Source: Paenibacillus_AR sp051594765
GTDB taxonomy: Bacteria; Bacillota; Bacilli; Paenibacillales; NBRC-103111
Length of the DNA stretch: 64,000 nt
Direction: 5' to 3'
Assembly (NCBI RefSeq): GCF_051594765.1
Contig: NZ_JBPPGJ010000007.1
Coordinates: 1 to 64,000 of the forward strand
Shown here piece after piece: positions 1-7,528 of the stretch; position 1 is the first letter of the stretch; every line of letters begins with the position of its first letter. The notes below the pieces were generated by a model. It was not told the origin of the DNA and made no database searches. It worked only from the letters and a program-made list of their open reading frames with translations. The position numbers and the translations under genes were made by a program.

Positions 1-140
1 AACTGGCATCGAAAGCATCAACGGAGTTTTGCGGACGAGGGAAGCGTGACCTCGTCACGCGGTGGAGCAAAACTGGCATCGAAAGCATCAACGGAGTTTT
101 GCGGACGAGGGAAGCGTGACCTCGTCACGCGGTAGAGCAA
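1..140. repeat. Two tandem copies of a 70-bp intergenic repeat
   Basis: Positions 1-70 and 71-140 are the same 70-base unit, differing at one base (GGTGGAGCAA versus GGTAGAGCAA). Each carries a perfect hairpin, GCGTGAC-CTC-GTCACGC (45-61 and 115-131), and CAAAACT near its start is matched by AGTTTTG about 20 bases later. A degenerate third copy (CGAAATGCGTCAACGG) begins near 149 and runs over the stop codon of the minus-strand gene ending at 158. The array is cut by the left edge, so the copy number is unknown. It lacks CRISPR-like spacers. Confidence 0.85.
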
Positions 141-157
141 ATAGTCTTCGAAATGCG

Positions 158-1318
158 TCAACGGGAGAGGGGGCGTGAATAAGGCTCTGTCTGGGGATAA
201 GCTGCCGCACCGGAGCCGGCCCGCAGCAGATGCTTCGCATACGCTACGGGATGGAGTGCGGCACGGTAGCTCTCCTGGCGCTGCTGGAGGCGGTGGAACA
301 CGGACCTGCCGGGCTTGGTGTTCACCTCGATGATCCAGACCCGGCCGTTCCGGTCCACGCCAAGATCGATTCCGAGCTCCGCCATCCTCCCGTTAGAGGC
401 TTCCAGCGCCGGGGGGATGCGCTCCGACAGAAAGCGGAGCTTGCCGGCGATGTCGGCGGCCCGGTCCGAACCGAACTGGCGCTCGAGGAACGGCAGCACC
501 TCGAAGGCATCCCCGCCACCGTGGAGGTTGGAGGTGATGCTGCCGGTGCCGCCCAGGCGCACGGCCATGCCGGTCAGCTCCCACAAGCCCTGCCCGTTCT
601 TCTGGACGAGGGAGCGGACGTCCCAGGCCGTGCCATCGCCGGATTGAAGCTCCAGATATTGCTGGAGCAGATACTTCCGATTGCCGGTGAAGGATCGAAT
701 CCATGCGGTCAGGCCTGCGGAATCGCGGAAGGTCCGCTCGATGGACCGGTTCGTAGAGTCCCTGGCCCGGACCCGATAGCCGGACGGGAGCCGCTCGGCC
801 ATGGCGGCTCCCTTGCCTTGGGAGCCCGAGAGCGGCTTCAGGAACACCCGCTCGGCGGTTCGGAGCCATTCGGCGGGCAGGCCGGGCCTCGCCAGCTTCA
901 CTGTCTTCGGCAAATAAGGCCGAAGCTCGGGATCCCGTCCCAGGTAGACGAGAGCCTCCCATTTGCTCTTCAGCCCATGCCCCAGACAGGGAGTCGCCTT
1001 CAGCTGTTGAAGCCGCCGGACGGCCGCCTTGTGGCGGAGATAATCGCTCCGGTTCACGAAGAAGGAGCGGTCATAGATCAAGTCGGGAAGGGGGAAGATC
1101 CCTTCCTCCCAGCCGATTCCGTTCCGGCTAATCGTGAAGCCGCGGACCTGCATACGCTCCGGATCCACCCAGAGCGGGGAGAAGACATAGACTTGAAGCC
1201 CGAGGCCCCGCCCTAACCGGCACAAGCGGGCACAGAAGGGGGCTTCGCCGAAGGGCGGAATCCCATCGATATCGTGGGTCATAATGCCAAGAAAGGGTTC
1301 GACCGGATTCGAGGCCAT
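158..1318 (-). CDS. YheC/YheD family ATP-grasp protein (endospore coat-associated type)
   Basis: 386 aa. The fold is ATP-grasp: a lysine/glycine-rich nucleotide-binding segment (FLKPLSGSQGKG, about residues 157-168) and a C-terminal metal/ATP motif (VWIIEVNTKPG, about 327-337). These match the YheC/YheD family, members of which were found associated with the Bacillus spore coat; substrate and product are unknown. The start is the ATG at 1318, four bases after the stop of the upstream gene and preceded by AAGGTGA, so the two are probably translationally coupled. It lacks the beta-rich N-terminal region of its partner and starts almost directly with the pre-ATP-grasp domain. Family call firm; role inferred. 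Confidence 0.85.
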   Translation of the reverse strand: MASNPVEPFLGIMTHDIDGIPPFGEAPFCARLCRLGRGLGLQVYVFSPLWVDPERMQVRGFTISRNGIGWEEGIFPLPDLIYDRSFFVNRSDYLRHKAAVRRLQQLKATPCLGHGLKSKWEALVYLGRDPELRPYLPKTVKLARPGLPAEWLRTAERVFLKPLSGSQGKGAAMAERLPSGYRVRARDSTNRSIERTFRDSAGLTAWIRSFTGNRKYLLQQYLELQSGDGTAWDVRSLVQKNGQGLWELTGMAVRLGGTGSITSNLHGGGDAFEVLPFLERQFGSDRAADIAGKLRFLSERIPPALEASNGRMAELGIDLGVDRNGRVWIIEVNTKPGRSVFHRLQQRQESYRAALHPVAYAKHLLRAGSGAAAYPQTEPYSRPLSR

Positions 1319-1322
1319 AGGG

Positions 1323-2690
1323 TCACCTTAATCCCGCCGCGTATTGGGAATAGTGGACCAGCTGCTTGACGGAAGGGCGGATCTTGCCGTCCCCGTTGGG
1401 CGTATTGTCGTCCTTCGACGGCTTGGAGTTGACCTCCAAGAGCCACACCCGGCCTCCCGAATCCACAGCAAGATCCACGCCCAGCTCGGCGAAATGTCCT
1501 TCCATCTGGTTTTCGATGCCTTTGGCGATGTTGACCGCCGCGTTCCGGAGCCGAGGCCCTACCGAGGAGCGGCTGCTCGGCGGAAGATTGGACTTGGCGA
1601 CGGCTTCGGAGACGGTGCTCAGGGTACCGCCCCGGGCCAAGTTGGAGACGAAAGTGTTGTTGGCGGCGATCCTCGCCATGACCGACGTAATGGCCCACTG
1701 GCCCTGCTGATTGCGCTGGACCAGCGCTCGGAAGTCCACGGGGCGTCCGCCGACCTCCATCAGCTTCAGACCCTGCTGGATCTGGTAGCGCTTCGCCTTC
1801 ATCTGGGAGGAGATCGAGGAGAACAGCTGGGTCAGGGTGGAGTAGTTGATCTTGCGGACTCCGCCCAGGCTGGTGTAAGAGACTTGGTATCCCCCTTCGG
1901 CCGGCCGGGTGATGCGGATGATCCCTTTGCCGAGACTGCCGGTTACGGGCTTCAGGAAGACATTCTGATACTTGTTACACATGGACTTCAGCATGGCAAA
2001 GTTCTTGAACAGATACGACTCCGGGAGCAGACCGGACAGGGCGCTCTCGTTGCGCAGCGCCTGGAACACATCCGTCTTGTTCAGGTACCTTTCGTTGAAG
2101 ACGACGGCGTTGTAACGGGATTTTACATCTCGCATGAAATGCTGTACGATGGGTTTGTTCTCCAGCTTTCGCGAGGTCAGCCGGTTGTAGAGGACATCCG
2201 GTGCGGGCATGGTCCGCTTGGTCCAACGGCCGTGGAACACCCATCCCGGCACGCTTGACGTTCCGGCGGAGAGGTCCTCCGGCGTGAAGAAATACACGAA
2301 TCCTCCGTACAGCTCACAGGCATCCGTCAGCTCTCTGCAGAAGGGTGTCATGGCCCCGAAGGGCCGGTCGGGCAGTCCGCTGTAGACACGGCTAACCAAG
2401 ACCCCGATCAGCGGTCCCAGCACGAGCGTCTTCGTGGAGGGCCGATAGGCTGCGGTGAGGTGTACGCCATGATGCAGCCCCAAGCGCGAGGCCAGAGGTT
2501 CGGACATTCGAATGGATGCTGAGCCGGAGGGAACTATCCGGACTTCCTTGCGAACGGAACCGAAACGCAGAGTGACAGTTTGCTGGGAGGGCACTTTCCA
2601 TTTTTTGATCAGACCCTCGCCGAGGGCTACGGTCTGGTCCTCCGGGTGGCTGCCGCTTGTGATATAGACCGGCAGTTTGATTTTGGCCAT
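1323..2690 (-). CDS. YheC/YheD family ATP-grasp protein, long form
   Basis: 455 aa from the ATG at 2690, chosen because GGAAGGAG lies just upstream and the protein then opens with MAKIKLPVYI; the reading frame is open to 2762 but that extension has no ribosome site. Residues 1-100 form a beta-rich N-terminal domain typical of long YheC/YheD proteins. The ATP-grasp part follows, with FLKPVTGSLGKGI near residue 245 and WLLEVNSKPS near 420. It is the first gene of a two-gene minus-strand operon with the shorter paralogue 1318-158. The pair probably arose by duplication and may act together at the spore surface; that role is inferred from Bacillus homologues. Confidence 0.85.
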   Translation of the reverse strand: MAKIKLPVYITSGSHPEDQTVALGEGLIKKWKVPSQQTVTLRFGSVRKEVRIVPSGSASIRMSEPLASRLGLHHGVHLTAAYRPSTKTLVLGPLIGVLVSRVYSGLPDRPFGAMTPFCRELTDACELYGGFVYFFTPEDLSAGTSSVPGWVFHGRWTKRTMPAPDVLYNRLTSRKLENKPIVQHFMRDVKSRYNAVVFNERYLNKTDVFQALRNESALSGLLPESYLFKNFAMLKSMCNKYQNVFLKPVTGSLGKGIIRITRPAEGGYQVSYTSLGGVRKINYSTLTQLFSSISSQMKAKRYQIQQGLKLMEVGGRPVDFRALVQRNQQGQWAITSVMARIAANNTFVSNLARGGTLSTVSEAVAKSNLPPSSRSSVGPRLRNAAVNIAKGIENQMEGHFAELGVDLAVDSGGRVWLLEVNSKPSKDDNTPNGDGKIRPSVKQLVHYSQYAAGLR

Positions 2691-2902
2691 GCTACGGTCT
2701 CCTTCCCGGCACCTGGCGGTGTTGATCGTAGAAACGTGAACTACTCCATCATATGAGGACATATATCCCTTGGTGATTCGGAATCGGCTGGCTTACCCGC
2801 AAATTTAAGGGTACGGGCCCTACACGGTGCCGATAGCTGCCCGTGAATCGAAGGATCCAGAGGAGTCATTTCCCTGTAACGACAAGAAGGAGCGTGAGTG
2901 AT

Positions 2903-4078
2903 ATGAATCCGGTCCTAACGATCCTGATCAATGTGACGGTCGCCGGCTTCGTCGGCGGCATTACGAACCACTATGCGATTAAGATGCTGTTTCACCCTCG
3001 GGAGGAAAAAAGAATCGGGCGCTTCCGCGTTCCGTTCACCCCCGGACTCATTCCCAAACGGAAGGACGAGATCGGACGTTCCTTGGGGAAGGTAGTGGCG
3101 GATCATCTGGTGACGGCGGAGGGACTTCGGGGCCTCCTGTCGAAGCCGGCATTCCGCCAACGGATGGAGGAGCGGCTGGCTCATGTGCTCGACGGCTGGA
3201 TGAGCCGGGAGGACACTGTAGAAGAGCTCCTGCTTCGCATCTGGTCCCGCGAAGAGCTGGAGCGGCGGCTGGACGGGCTGGCCCTTCAGGCCTCCGGGTG
3301 GACCAGGGGACAGCTCCGCCTGATGTGGACGGACGAGGGCTGGGCGGAACGCCGACTGGGCGGACTTGTTCCGGGATGGAGCGAGGAGCGGCGCAACACG
3401 CTCACCGAGCAGGCGGTGGTGAAGCTGATCGAGGAGCTCCGCAAGGAGCTGGAGTCTCTGCGCGGGGAGCGGATGCTGCGCCAGATCACCTCCTCCTTCA
3501 TGGAGCAGGCGGGCGGCTTCCTGGGCTCGCTGGCCAGTATGTTCATGGATGCGGACAAGGTGACCGGCAGGGTCAAGGCCGCCTTGCTGGAGCAGCTGGA
3601 ATCGCCGGCGATGATCGGCTTCGCGTACCGCTTCATTCAAGAACGGCTGATCCGCCTCGAGGAGACGAGCTTGGAGGATGCGGTCCGCTTGGCAAGGGCA
3701 GACGCAGAGCCTCTGGAGTGGTTGGAGGAGCAGGCAGGCCAAGCGGTGGCGGGCTTGCGCCGCTACGGCTGGGAGAAGCTCCGCCACCAGACCCTCCGCG
3801 GGCTGCTGGAGCCCCGGAGAGGCTGGCTGCAGGAGCGGATTCCCCTTGCGTCCGGCATGCTCCTGGACCAGCTGGTCCGGCACATGCCGCGATTGGTGGA
3901 AGCCGTGCAGCTCCCCCTGCTGGTGGAGGAGGAGGTCCGCAAGTTCCCCATCGAGCTGGTGGAGAACATCATCCTCTCCGTATCCGGCAAGGAGTTCCGG
4001 GCCATCACCTGGCTAGGCGTGCTCCTCGGCGGGATGATCGGCCTCCTCCAGAGTCTGTTCCTAATCTGGCAGTCATAA
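2903..4078 (+). CDS. DUF445 family membrane protein (YheB-like)
   Basis: 391 aa. A hydrophobic N-terminus leads into the family hallmark GGITNHYAIKMLFHP (about residues 16-30). A long, charged, helical middle region follows, and a C-terminal membrane segment (GVLLGGMIGLLQSLFL). The layout, two membrane ends bracketing a cytoplasmic helical bundle, is that of DUF445 proteins such as B. subtilis YheB. The ATG at 2903 is preferred over the open frame from 2843 because AGAAGGAG precedes it and the family N-terminus begins there. It is divergent from the YheC/YheD pair; yheB, yheC and yheD also neighbour each other in Bacillus. Function unknown. Confidence 0.85.
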   Translation: MNPVLTILINVTVAGFVGGITNHYAIKMLFHPREEKRIGRFRVPFTPGLIPKRKDEIGRSLGKVVADHLVTAEGLRGLLSKPAFRQRMEERLAHVLDGWMSREDTVEELLLRIWSREELERRLDGLALQASGWTRGQLRLMWTDEGWAERRLGGLVPGWSEERRNTLTEQAVVKLIEELRKELESLRGERMLRQITSSFMEQAGGFLGSLASMFMDADKVTGRVKAALLEQLESPAMIGFAYRFIQERLIRLEETSLEDAVRLARADAEPLEWLEEQAGQAVAGLRRYGWEKLRHQTLRGLLEPRRGWLQERIPLASGMLLDQLVRHMPRLVEAVQLPLLVEEEVRKFPIELVENIILSVSGKEFRAITWLGVLLGGMIGLLQSLFLIWQS

Positions 4079-4169
4079 GGAAGCGTTCCATTCATAAACG
4101 TCTGCCCGTCCGCATAGGCTGTAGGGTGCTAAGCCTGTAAACAAGCCTTCCGGAAGGAGCGGATGTACA

Positions 4170-4445
4170 ATGAAGCGTTGGAAAAATATTCTCTACACCG
4201 GACTGGCCCTGGGTATGCTGGGCTATGCCGTCCCTCGCCTGGGCACAGGGGGAGGCTTGACGTCCGAAACGGTCTTCTCCGCCGTATGGATCTGCTTCGC
4301 GCTCTTGGTCATCTCTGCGAATCTCCACCATGTGCTGGGGGTGGATGCAGAGGAGCGGGAGCGTCTGCGCCAGGTCAAGCGGATGCGAGGCTGGCAGGCC
4401 GAGCGGCGGATGATGTCCCGGATCCGGGTCGGCAAGACCCACTGA
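4170..4445 (+). CDS. Small membrane protein of unknown function
   Basis: 91 aa, preceded by GGAAGGAG. Two hydrophobic segments (about residues 7-23 and 36-54) are followed by a strongly basic, Arg-rich tail with RQVKRMRGWQAERRMMSR. I do not recognise a family. It lies 91 bases after the DUF445 gene in the same direction and is closed by a strong terminator at 4488-4550, so it is probably the last gene of that unit. No cysteine or catalytic motif is visible. Confidence 0.7.
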   Translation: MKRWKNILYTGLALGMLGYAVPRLGTGGGLTSETVFSAVWICFALLVISANLHHVLGVDAEERERLRQVKRMRGWQAERRMMSRIRVGKTH

Positions 4446-4487
4446 AGGGGTCGTCCGTTCCTCTCTCCGCCGCCTGTATCAGCTCGA

Positions 4488-4550
4488 AAGCCGCCGGAAT
4501 ACCGGTCCTCTTCCGTAAGGAGAAGGACTGGGCCGGCGGCTTTTGTTTTT
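4488..4550 (+). terminator. Rho-independent terminator
   Basis: AAGCCGCCGG pairs with CCGGCGGCTT across an imperfect inner stem and is followed by TTTTGTTTTT. It ends the 2903-4445 unit. Confidence 0.85.
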
Positions 4551-4571
4551 GGGGCCGGTTGCGTTTTTTCA

Positions 4572-4600
4572 TTGTGCGGCGCACGGTCTTATACTATAAT
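4572..4600 (+). promoter_or_regulatory. Sigma-A type promoter of ytoI
   Basis: TTGTGC, 17-bp spacer, TATAAT. The -10 box lies 47 bases before the ytoI ATG. Confidence 0.65.
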
Positions 4601-4646
4601 GAACAATAACAGTGTGATACAGATTATAGGACCTGAGGTGTAACAG

Positions 4647-5984
4647 ATGTCCAATATGATCCAAGAGGATTCGCTGACGAAGCACGAGCAGATCCTTCGC
4701 CATATCGAAGGACTCAAGGTCGGCAGCAAAATATCGGTTCGCAAGATCGCCAAGGATATGGAGGTCAGCGAGGGAACCGCCTACCGTGCCATCAAGGAGG
4801 CGGAGAACCAGGGCTTGGTCAGCACGAAGGAACGGATCGGGACCGTCCGCGTCGAGAAGAAGCAGCGCAACAACATCGACAAGCTGACGTTCTCCGAGGT
4901 GGTCAACATCGTGGACGGGATCGTGTTGGGCGGCGCCCAGGGCCTCGAGAAGACCTTGAACAAATTCGTGATCGGCGCCATGCAGGAAGAGGCCATGATC
5001 CGCTATATCGAGGAAGGCAACCTGCTGATCGTCGGCAACCGGGAGAAGGCTCACATCTTCGCCCTCCAGCTGGGAGCGGCTGTGCTGATCACCGGCGGCT
5101 TCGACACCTCGGACGAGGTGAAGCTTCTGGCCAACAAGATGGGCCTGCCCATCATCTCCAGCAGCTACGACACCTTCACGGTAGCCTCCATGATCAACCG
5201 GGCCATTGACGACCGTCTGATCAAGAAGAAGATCATGCTCGTCGAGGATATTCTCCCTGCGAGGGGACAGGTCTCCACGCTGAAGGGCTCCCACACCGCT
5301 GGGGAGATGAAGCAGCTTATCGAGGACTCCGGCCACAGCCGTTTCCCCGTCGTGGACGAGTGGAACCGGGTGGTCGGGGTGGTGACCTCCAAGGATATGC
5401 TGGGCGCCCATCCGGAGCAGACCGTGGACAAGATCATGACCCGCAATCCGCTGACCGTCCACCTGCAGACCTCCTTGGCTTCCGCAGCCCACTTGATGGT
5501 CTGGGAGGGCATCGAGCTCCTGCCGGTCATCGACTCCAACCGCAAGCTGATCGGCGTCATAAGCCGGAAGGACGTTCTGAAGGTCATGCAGTATATCCAG
5601 CGCCAGCCGCAGGTTGGGGAGACCTTCGAGGATCTGATCTGGGCCAGCTTCGAGGAGCACCGGTCTCCGGAGGGGGCCCTCGTATTCCGGGGCACCGTGA
5701 CGCCGCAGATGACGAACCATCTGGGCTCCGTATCCGCCGGCGTGCTGACCACCATGATGAAACATTCGGCCGTCCGCGCCGTGCAGGAGAACAAGAAGGG
5801 CGACATGGTCATCGACAACATGTCCACCTACTTCCTGCATCCCGTCCAGATCGAGAGCGAGATCGAGCTGCGTCCCCGGATCATCGAGATCAGCCGTAAG
5901 TTCGGCAAGGTGGACGTGGAGGTGTATCACAACGGCAAGATGGTGGCCAAGGCCATGCTGACGGCTCAGGTATTCGACTCCTAA
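4647..5984 (+). CDS. ytoI: YtoI-type regulator: HTH, DRTGG, CBS pair and hotdog domain
   Basis: 445 aa. An N-terminal winged-helix segment comes first (about residues 10-75, with ISVRKIAKDMEVSEGTAYRA). A DRTGG-type domain follows (about 90-185, with LITGGFDTSD), then two CBS motifs (about 190-315, with DSGHSRFPVVDEWNRVVGVV and ELLPVIDSNRKLIGVISRKD), and a C-terminal thioesterase-like hotdog domain (about 325-440). This four-domain order is that of B. subtilis YtoI. The CBS pair suggests adenine-nucleotide sensing and the HTH suggests DNA binding, but the ligand and targets are unknown. It faces ytpI across a shared terminator, as the conserved gene order predicts. Confidence 0.9.
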   Translation: MSNMIQEDSLTKHEQILRHIEGLKVGSKISVRKIAKDMEVSEGTAYRAIKEAENQGLVSTKERIGTVRVEKKQRNNIDKLTFSEVVNIVDGIVLGGAQGLEKTLNKFVIGAMQEEAMIRYIEEGNLLIVGNREKAHIFALQLGAAVLITGGFDTSDEVKLLANKMGLPIISSSYDTFTVASMINRAIDDRLIKKKIMLVEDILPARGQVSTLKGSHTAGEMKQLIEDSGHSRFPVVDEWNRVVGVVTSKDMLGAHPEQTVDKIMTRNPLTVHLQTSLASAAHLMVWEGIELLPVIDSNRKLIGVISRKDVLKVMQYIQRQPQVGETFEDLIWASFEEHRSPEGALVFRGTVTPQMTNHLGSVSAGVLTTMMKHSAVRAVQENKKGDMVIDNMSTYFLHPVQIESEIELRPRIIEISRKFGKVDVEVYHNGKMVAKAMLTAQVFDS

Positions 5985-6008
5985 GACCCGCCGCCGGCGA
6001 CGGCGGAA

Positions 6009-6067
6009 CAAAAAGCCTTTCCCGTCTCCCGGCCGACAATTCGGCTGGAGGGGGAAAGGCTTTTTTT
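6009..6067. terminator. Bidirectional terminator between ytoI and ytpI
   Basis: AAAAAGCCTTTCCC pairs with GGGGAAAGGCTTTTTTT around an inner stem CCGGCCGA-CAAT-TCGGCTGG. It has A and T tracts on both sides and serves both converging genes. Confidence 0.9.
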
Positions 6068-6097
6068 GGGGGGAATGGGAGCGTGTAATCAGCAGGA

Positions 6098-6391
6098 TTA
6101 CTTGCCCAGCGTCCTGTAGTAGGAGCGGTTCTTGAAGCCCGCGAACAGATTGAACAGGCCGATCAAGGCGAACAGGGTGGCCATGACCAGACGCAGCGTG
6201 CTCATCTCGAACAGGGTGGCCTGCATCAAGGCCAGCAGGAGCAGCAGGGCTCCCATGCTGATGTTCATCTTGGCGGCGGACAGCCCCTTGGCGGCGGGAT
6301 CCCGCTGCCGGCGGTAACGGAAGCTGTAGAAGACCGAGCCGGCCAGAGCAATAAGGATAAGGGTGATGAAGAGCAGTTGGAACCATTGCAT
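6098..6391 (-). CDS. ytpI: YtpI family membrane protein
   Basis: 97 aa with three predicted membrane helices (about residues 5-22, 48-63 and 69-86) and a basic loop RYRRQRDPAAK after the first. Size, topology and position next to ytoI match YtpI of B. subtilis. Function unknown. GGAGGAGAT-like sequence lies upstream of the ATG at 6391. It is separated by 61 bases from ytrI, which is transcribed in the same direction. Confidence 0.8.
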   Translation of the reverse strand: MQWFQLLFITLILIALAGSVFYSFRYRRQRDPAAKGLSAAKMNISMGALLLLLALMQATLFEMSTLRLVMATLFALIGLFNLFAGFKNRSYYRTLGK

Positions 6392-6452
6392 AGGGGTTGG
6401 ATCTCCTCCGTGAACCGTCTTGTCCTTAGCGTACCGATTCCGGAAGGAAAAA

Positions 6453-6959
6453 TCAATTCGGAGCGGGATTATATTCCCCGTACGAAATATAGAGCACGAA
6501 GTCCGTCTGGATGACCATCAGCTTCCGGACCGTCACCACGTAATCCTTCTCGAAGACCCCCCGGTACAGCTTCTTGTCCACATGGTCGTAAAAATGCTCC
6601 GGCGCCTCCTTCACGGCGCTGACCGAAATCCCGCTGACCTTCTTGATGTCGTTGTAGACCCGGCTCTTCAGCTCGTTCAGGACATTCACGTCGGTGGCGG
6701 CGGAGTTTTTGGCGTCGACCTCTACAATCACATCCACCTTGCCGATGTACTGCTGGTTCTTCTTGTATTTGTTCAGGCTCTCGAGGCTGTCCGCCAAGGT
6801 CTTGTTCTGGTTGGTCAAGGCTCCTACCTTCTGGTGAAGGATGGACATATTCTGCTGGAAGACGCTTAAGAACACGGCCGCGCCCACAATGCCTCCCGCG
6901 ATGAAGATGCCGAAGCCGGACATCCAGCCCTTGTACCGTTCGAAGGAAGGGATGCGCAT
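6453..6959 (-). CDS. ytrI: Sporulation membrane protein YtrI
   Basis: 168 aa. One N-terminal membrane helix (about residues 15-33) is followed by a short coiled-coil-like stretch (QQNMSILHQKVGALTNQNK) and an extracytoplasmic domain rich in V, D and K. Its start codon overlaps the ytrH stop by one base (TAATG), so the two are translationally coupled, as in the B. subtilis ytrH-ytrI operon, which is expressed in the mother cell under sigma-E. It probably supports mother-cell membrane or forespore-envelope function together with YtrH; the molecular role is unknown. Confidence 0.85.
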   Translation of the reverse strand: MRIPSFERYKGWMSGFGIFIAGGIVGAAVFLSVFQQNMSILHQKVGALTNQNKTLADSLESLNKYKKNQQYIGKVDVIVEVDAKNSAATDVNVLNELKSRVYNDIKKVSGISVSAVKEAPEHFYDHVDKKLYRGVFEKDYVVTVRKLMVIQTDFVLYISYGEYNPAPN

Positions 6960-7288
6960 TATTGCACGCCGCCTTTGCAGATCATCTTGATGAGATCATA
7001 ACCTACTTGGGCACCCGCGAAAGCGCCGGCAAAGAAGAGAATCTGTTTCAGAGCCGGGGAGAGATATCCCTCGGCGAAGTTGGTCTCGATGACCCGGAAA
7101 GGGTCGATGGTGCCTCCGACAGCTGCGACCATAGCCCAGACCTTGATGTTGTCGGCGATGGACATCATGGTGCTTGATGGCGGCTTCAGGAGCAGCACCG
7201 AGCAGATGCCCGACAAGAGACAGCCGCCCATGACAATGCCGAAGGCGACGAAGAAGTTCAGCCACAGCTTCCACAGAAACAGCTCCAT
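6959..7288 (-). CDS. ytrH: Sporulation membrane protein YtrH
   Basis: 109 aa from the ATG at 7288, preceded by AGGGGGAT; the open frame upstream to 7345 has no good ribosome site. Hydrophobic segments are near residues 8-30, 45-60 and 78-95, with the family sequence VGGTIDPFRVIE between the last two. YtrH family members are needed for efficient sporulation in B. subtilis. It is first in a two-gene unit with ytrI and divergent from dnaE; the 240-base gap between them must hold both promoters. Confidence 0.85.
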   Translation of the reverse strand: MELFLWKLWLNFFVAFGIVMGGCLLSGICSVLLLKPPSSTMMSIADNIKVWAMVAAVGGTIDPFRVIETNFAEGYLSPALKQILFFAGAFAGAQVGYDLIKMICKGGVQ

Positions 7289-7528
7289 GGGAAATCCCCC
7301 TAGTAGACGGTTGGCCTTGCGTGTCGGGTTGTCCCGCAGTACCAATCTATGCCCGTCCCGAAAGGGTTAGACCCGGTGATGAAGGTCAAGCCGCCGGGTG
7401 ACGGGAACCAAATGGCGGAATCTGCCGAAAACGGATCAAATGTTCGCATCCAGGGGCGCGATGTGGTAAGATGAGGGGAGATGATACGGTCGGCTCGGGA
7501 GAAACGGAAGAATGAGGAGGAATGAGCC

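Noticed and set aside
230..1216. Plus-strand frame of 328 codons over the short YheC/YheD gene
   Set aside because: It is out of phase with a gene that has an intact ATP-grasp motif; it shows no family features.
4569..6386. Long minus-strand open frame of 605 codons over ytoI and ytpI
   Set aside because: It is antisense to a recognised gene with clear domains; its product is His/Leu/Asp-rich as expected of a shadow frame in GC-rich DNA, and it has no ribosome site. The same applies to 14279-16102 (over pyk), 19928-21463 (over ppk), 55743-58409 (over leuS) and 60014-61831 (over metY and comEB).
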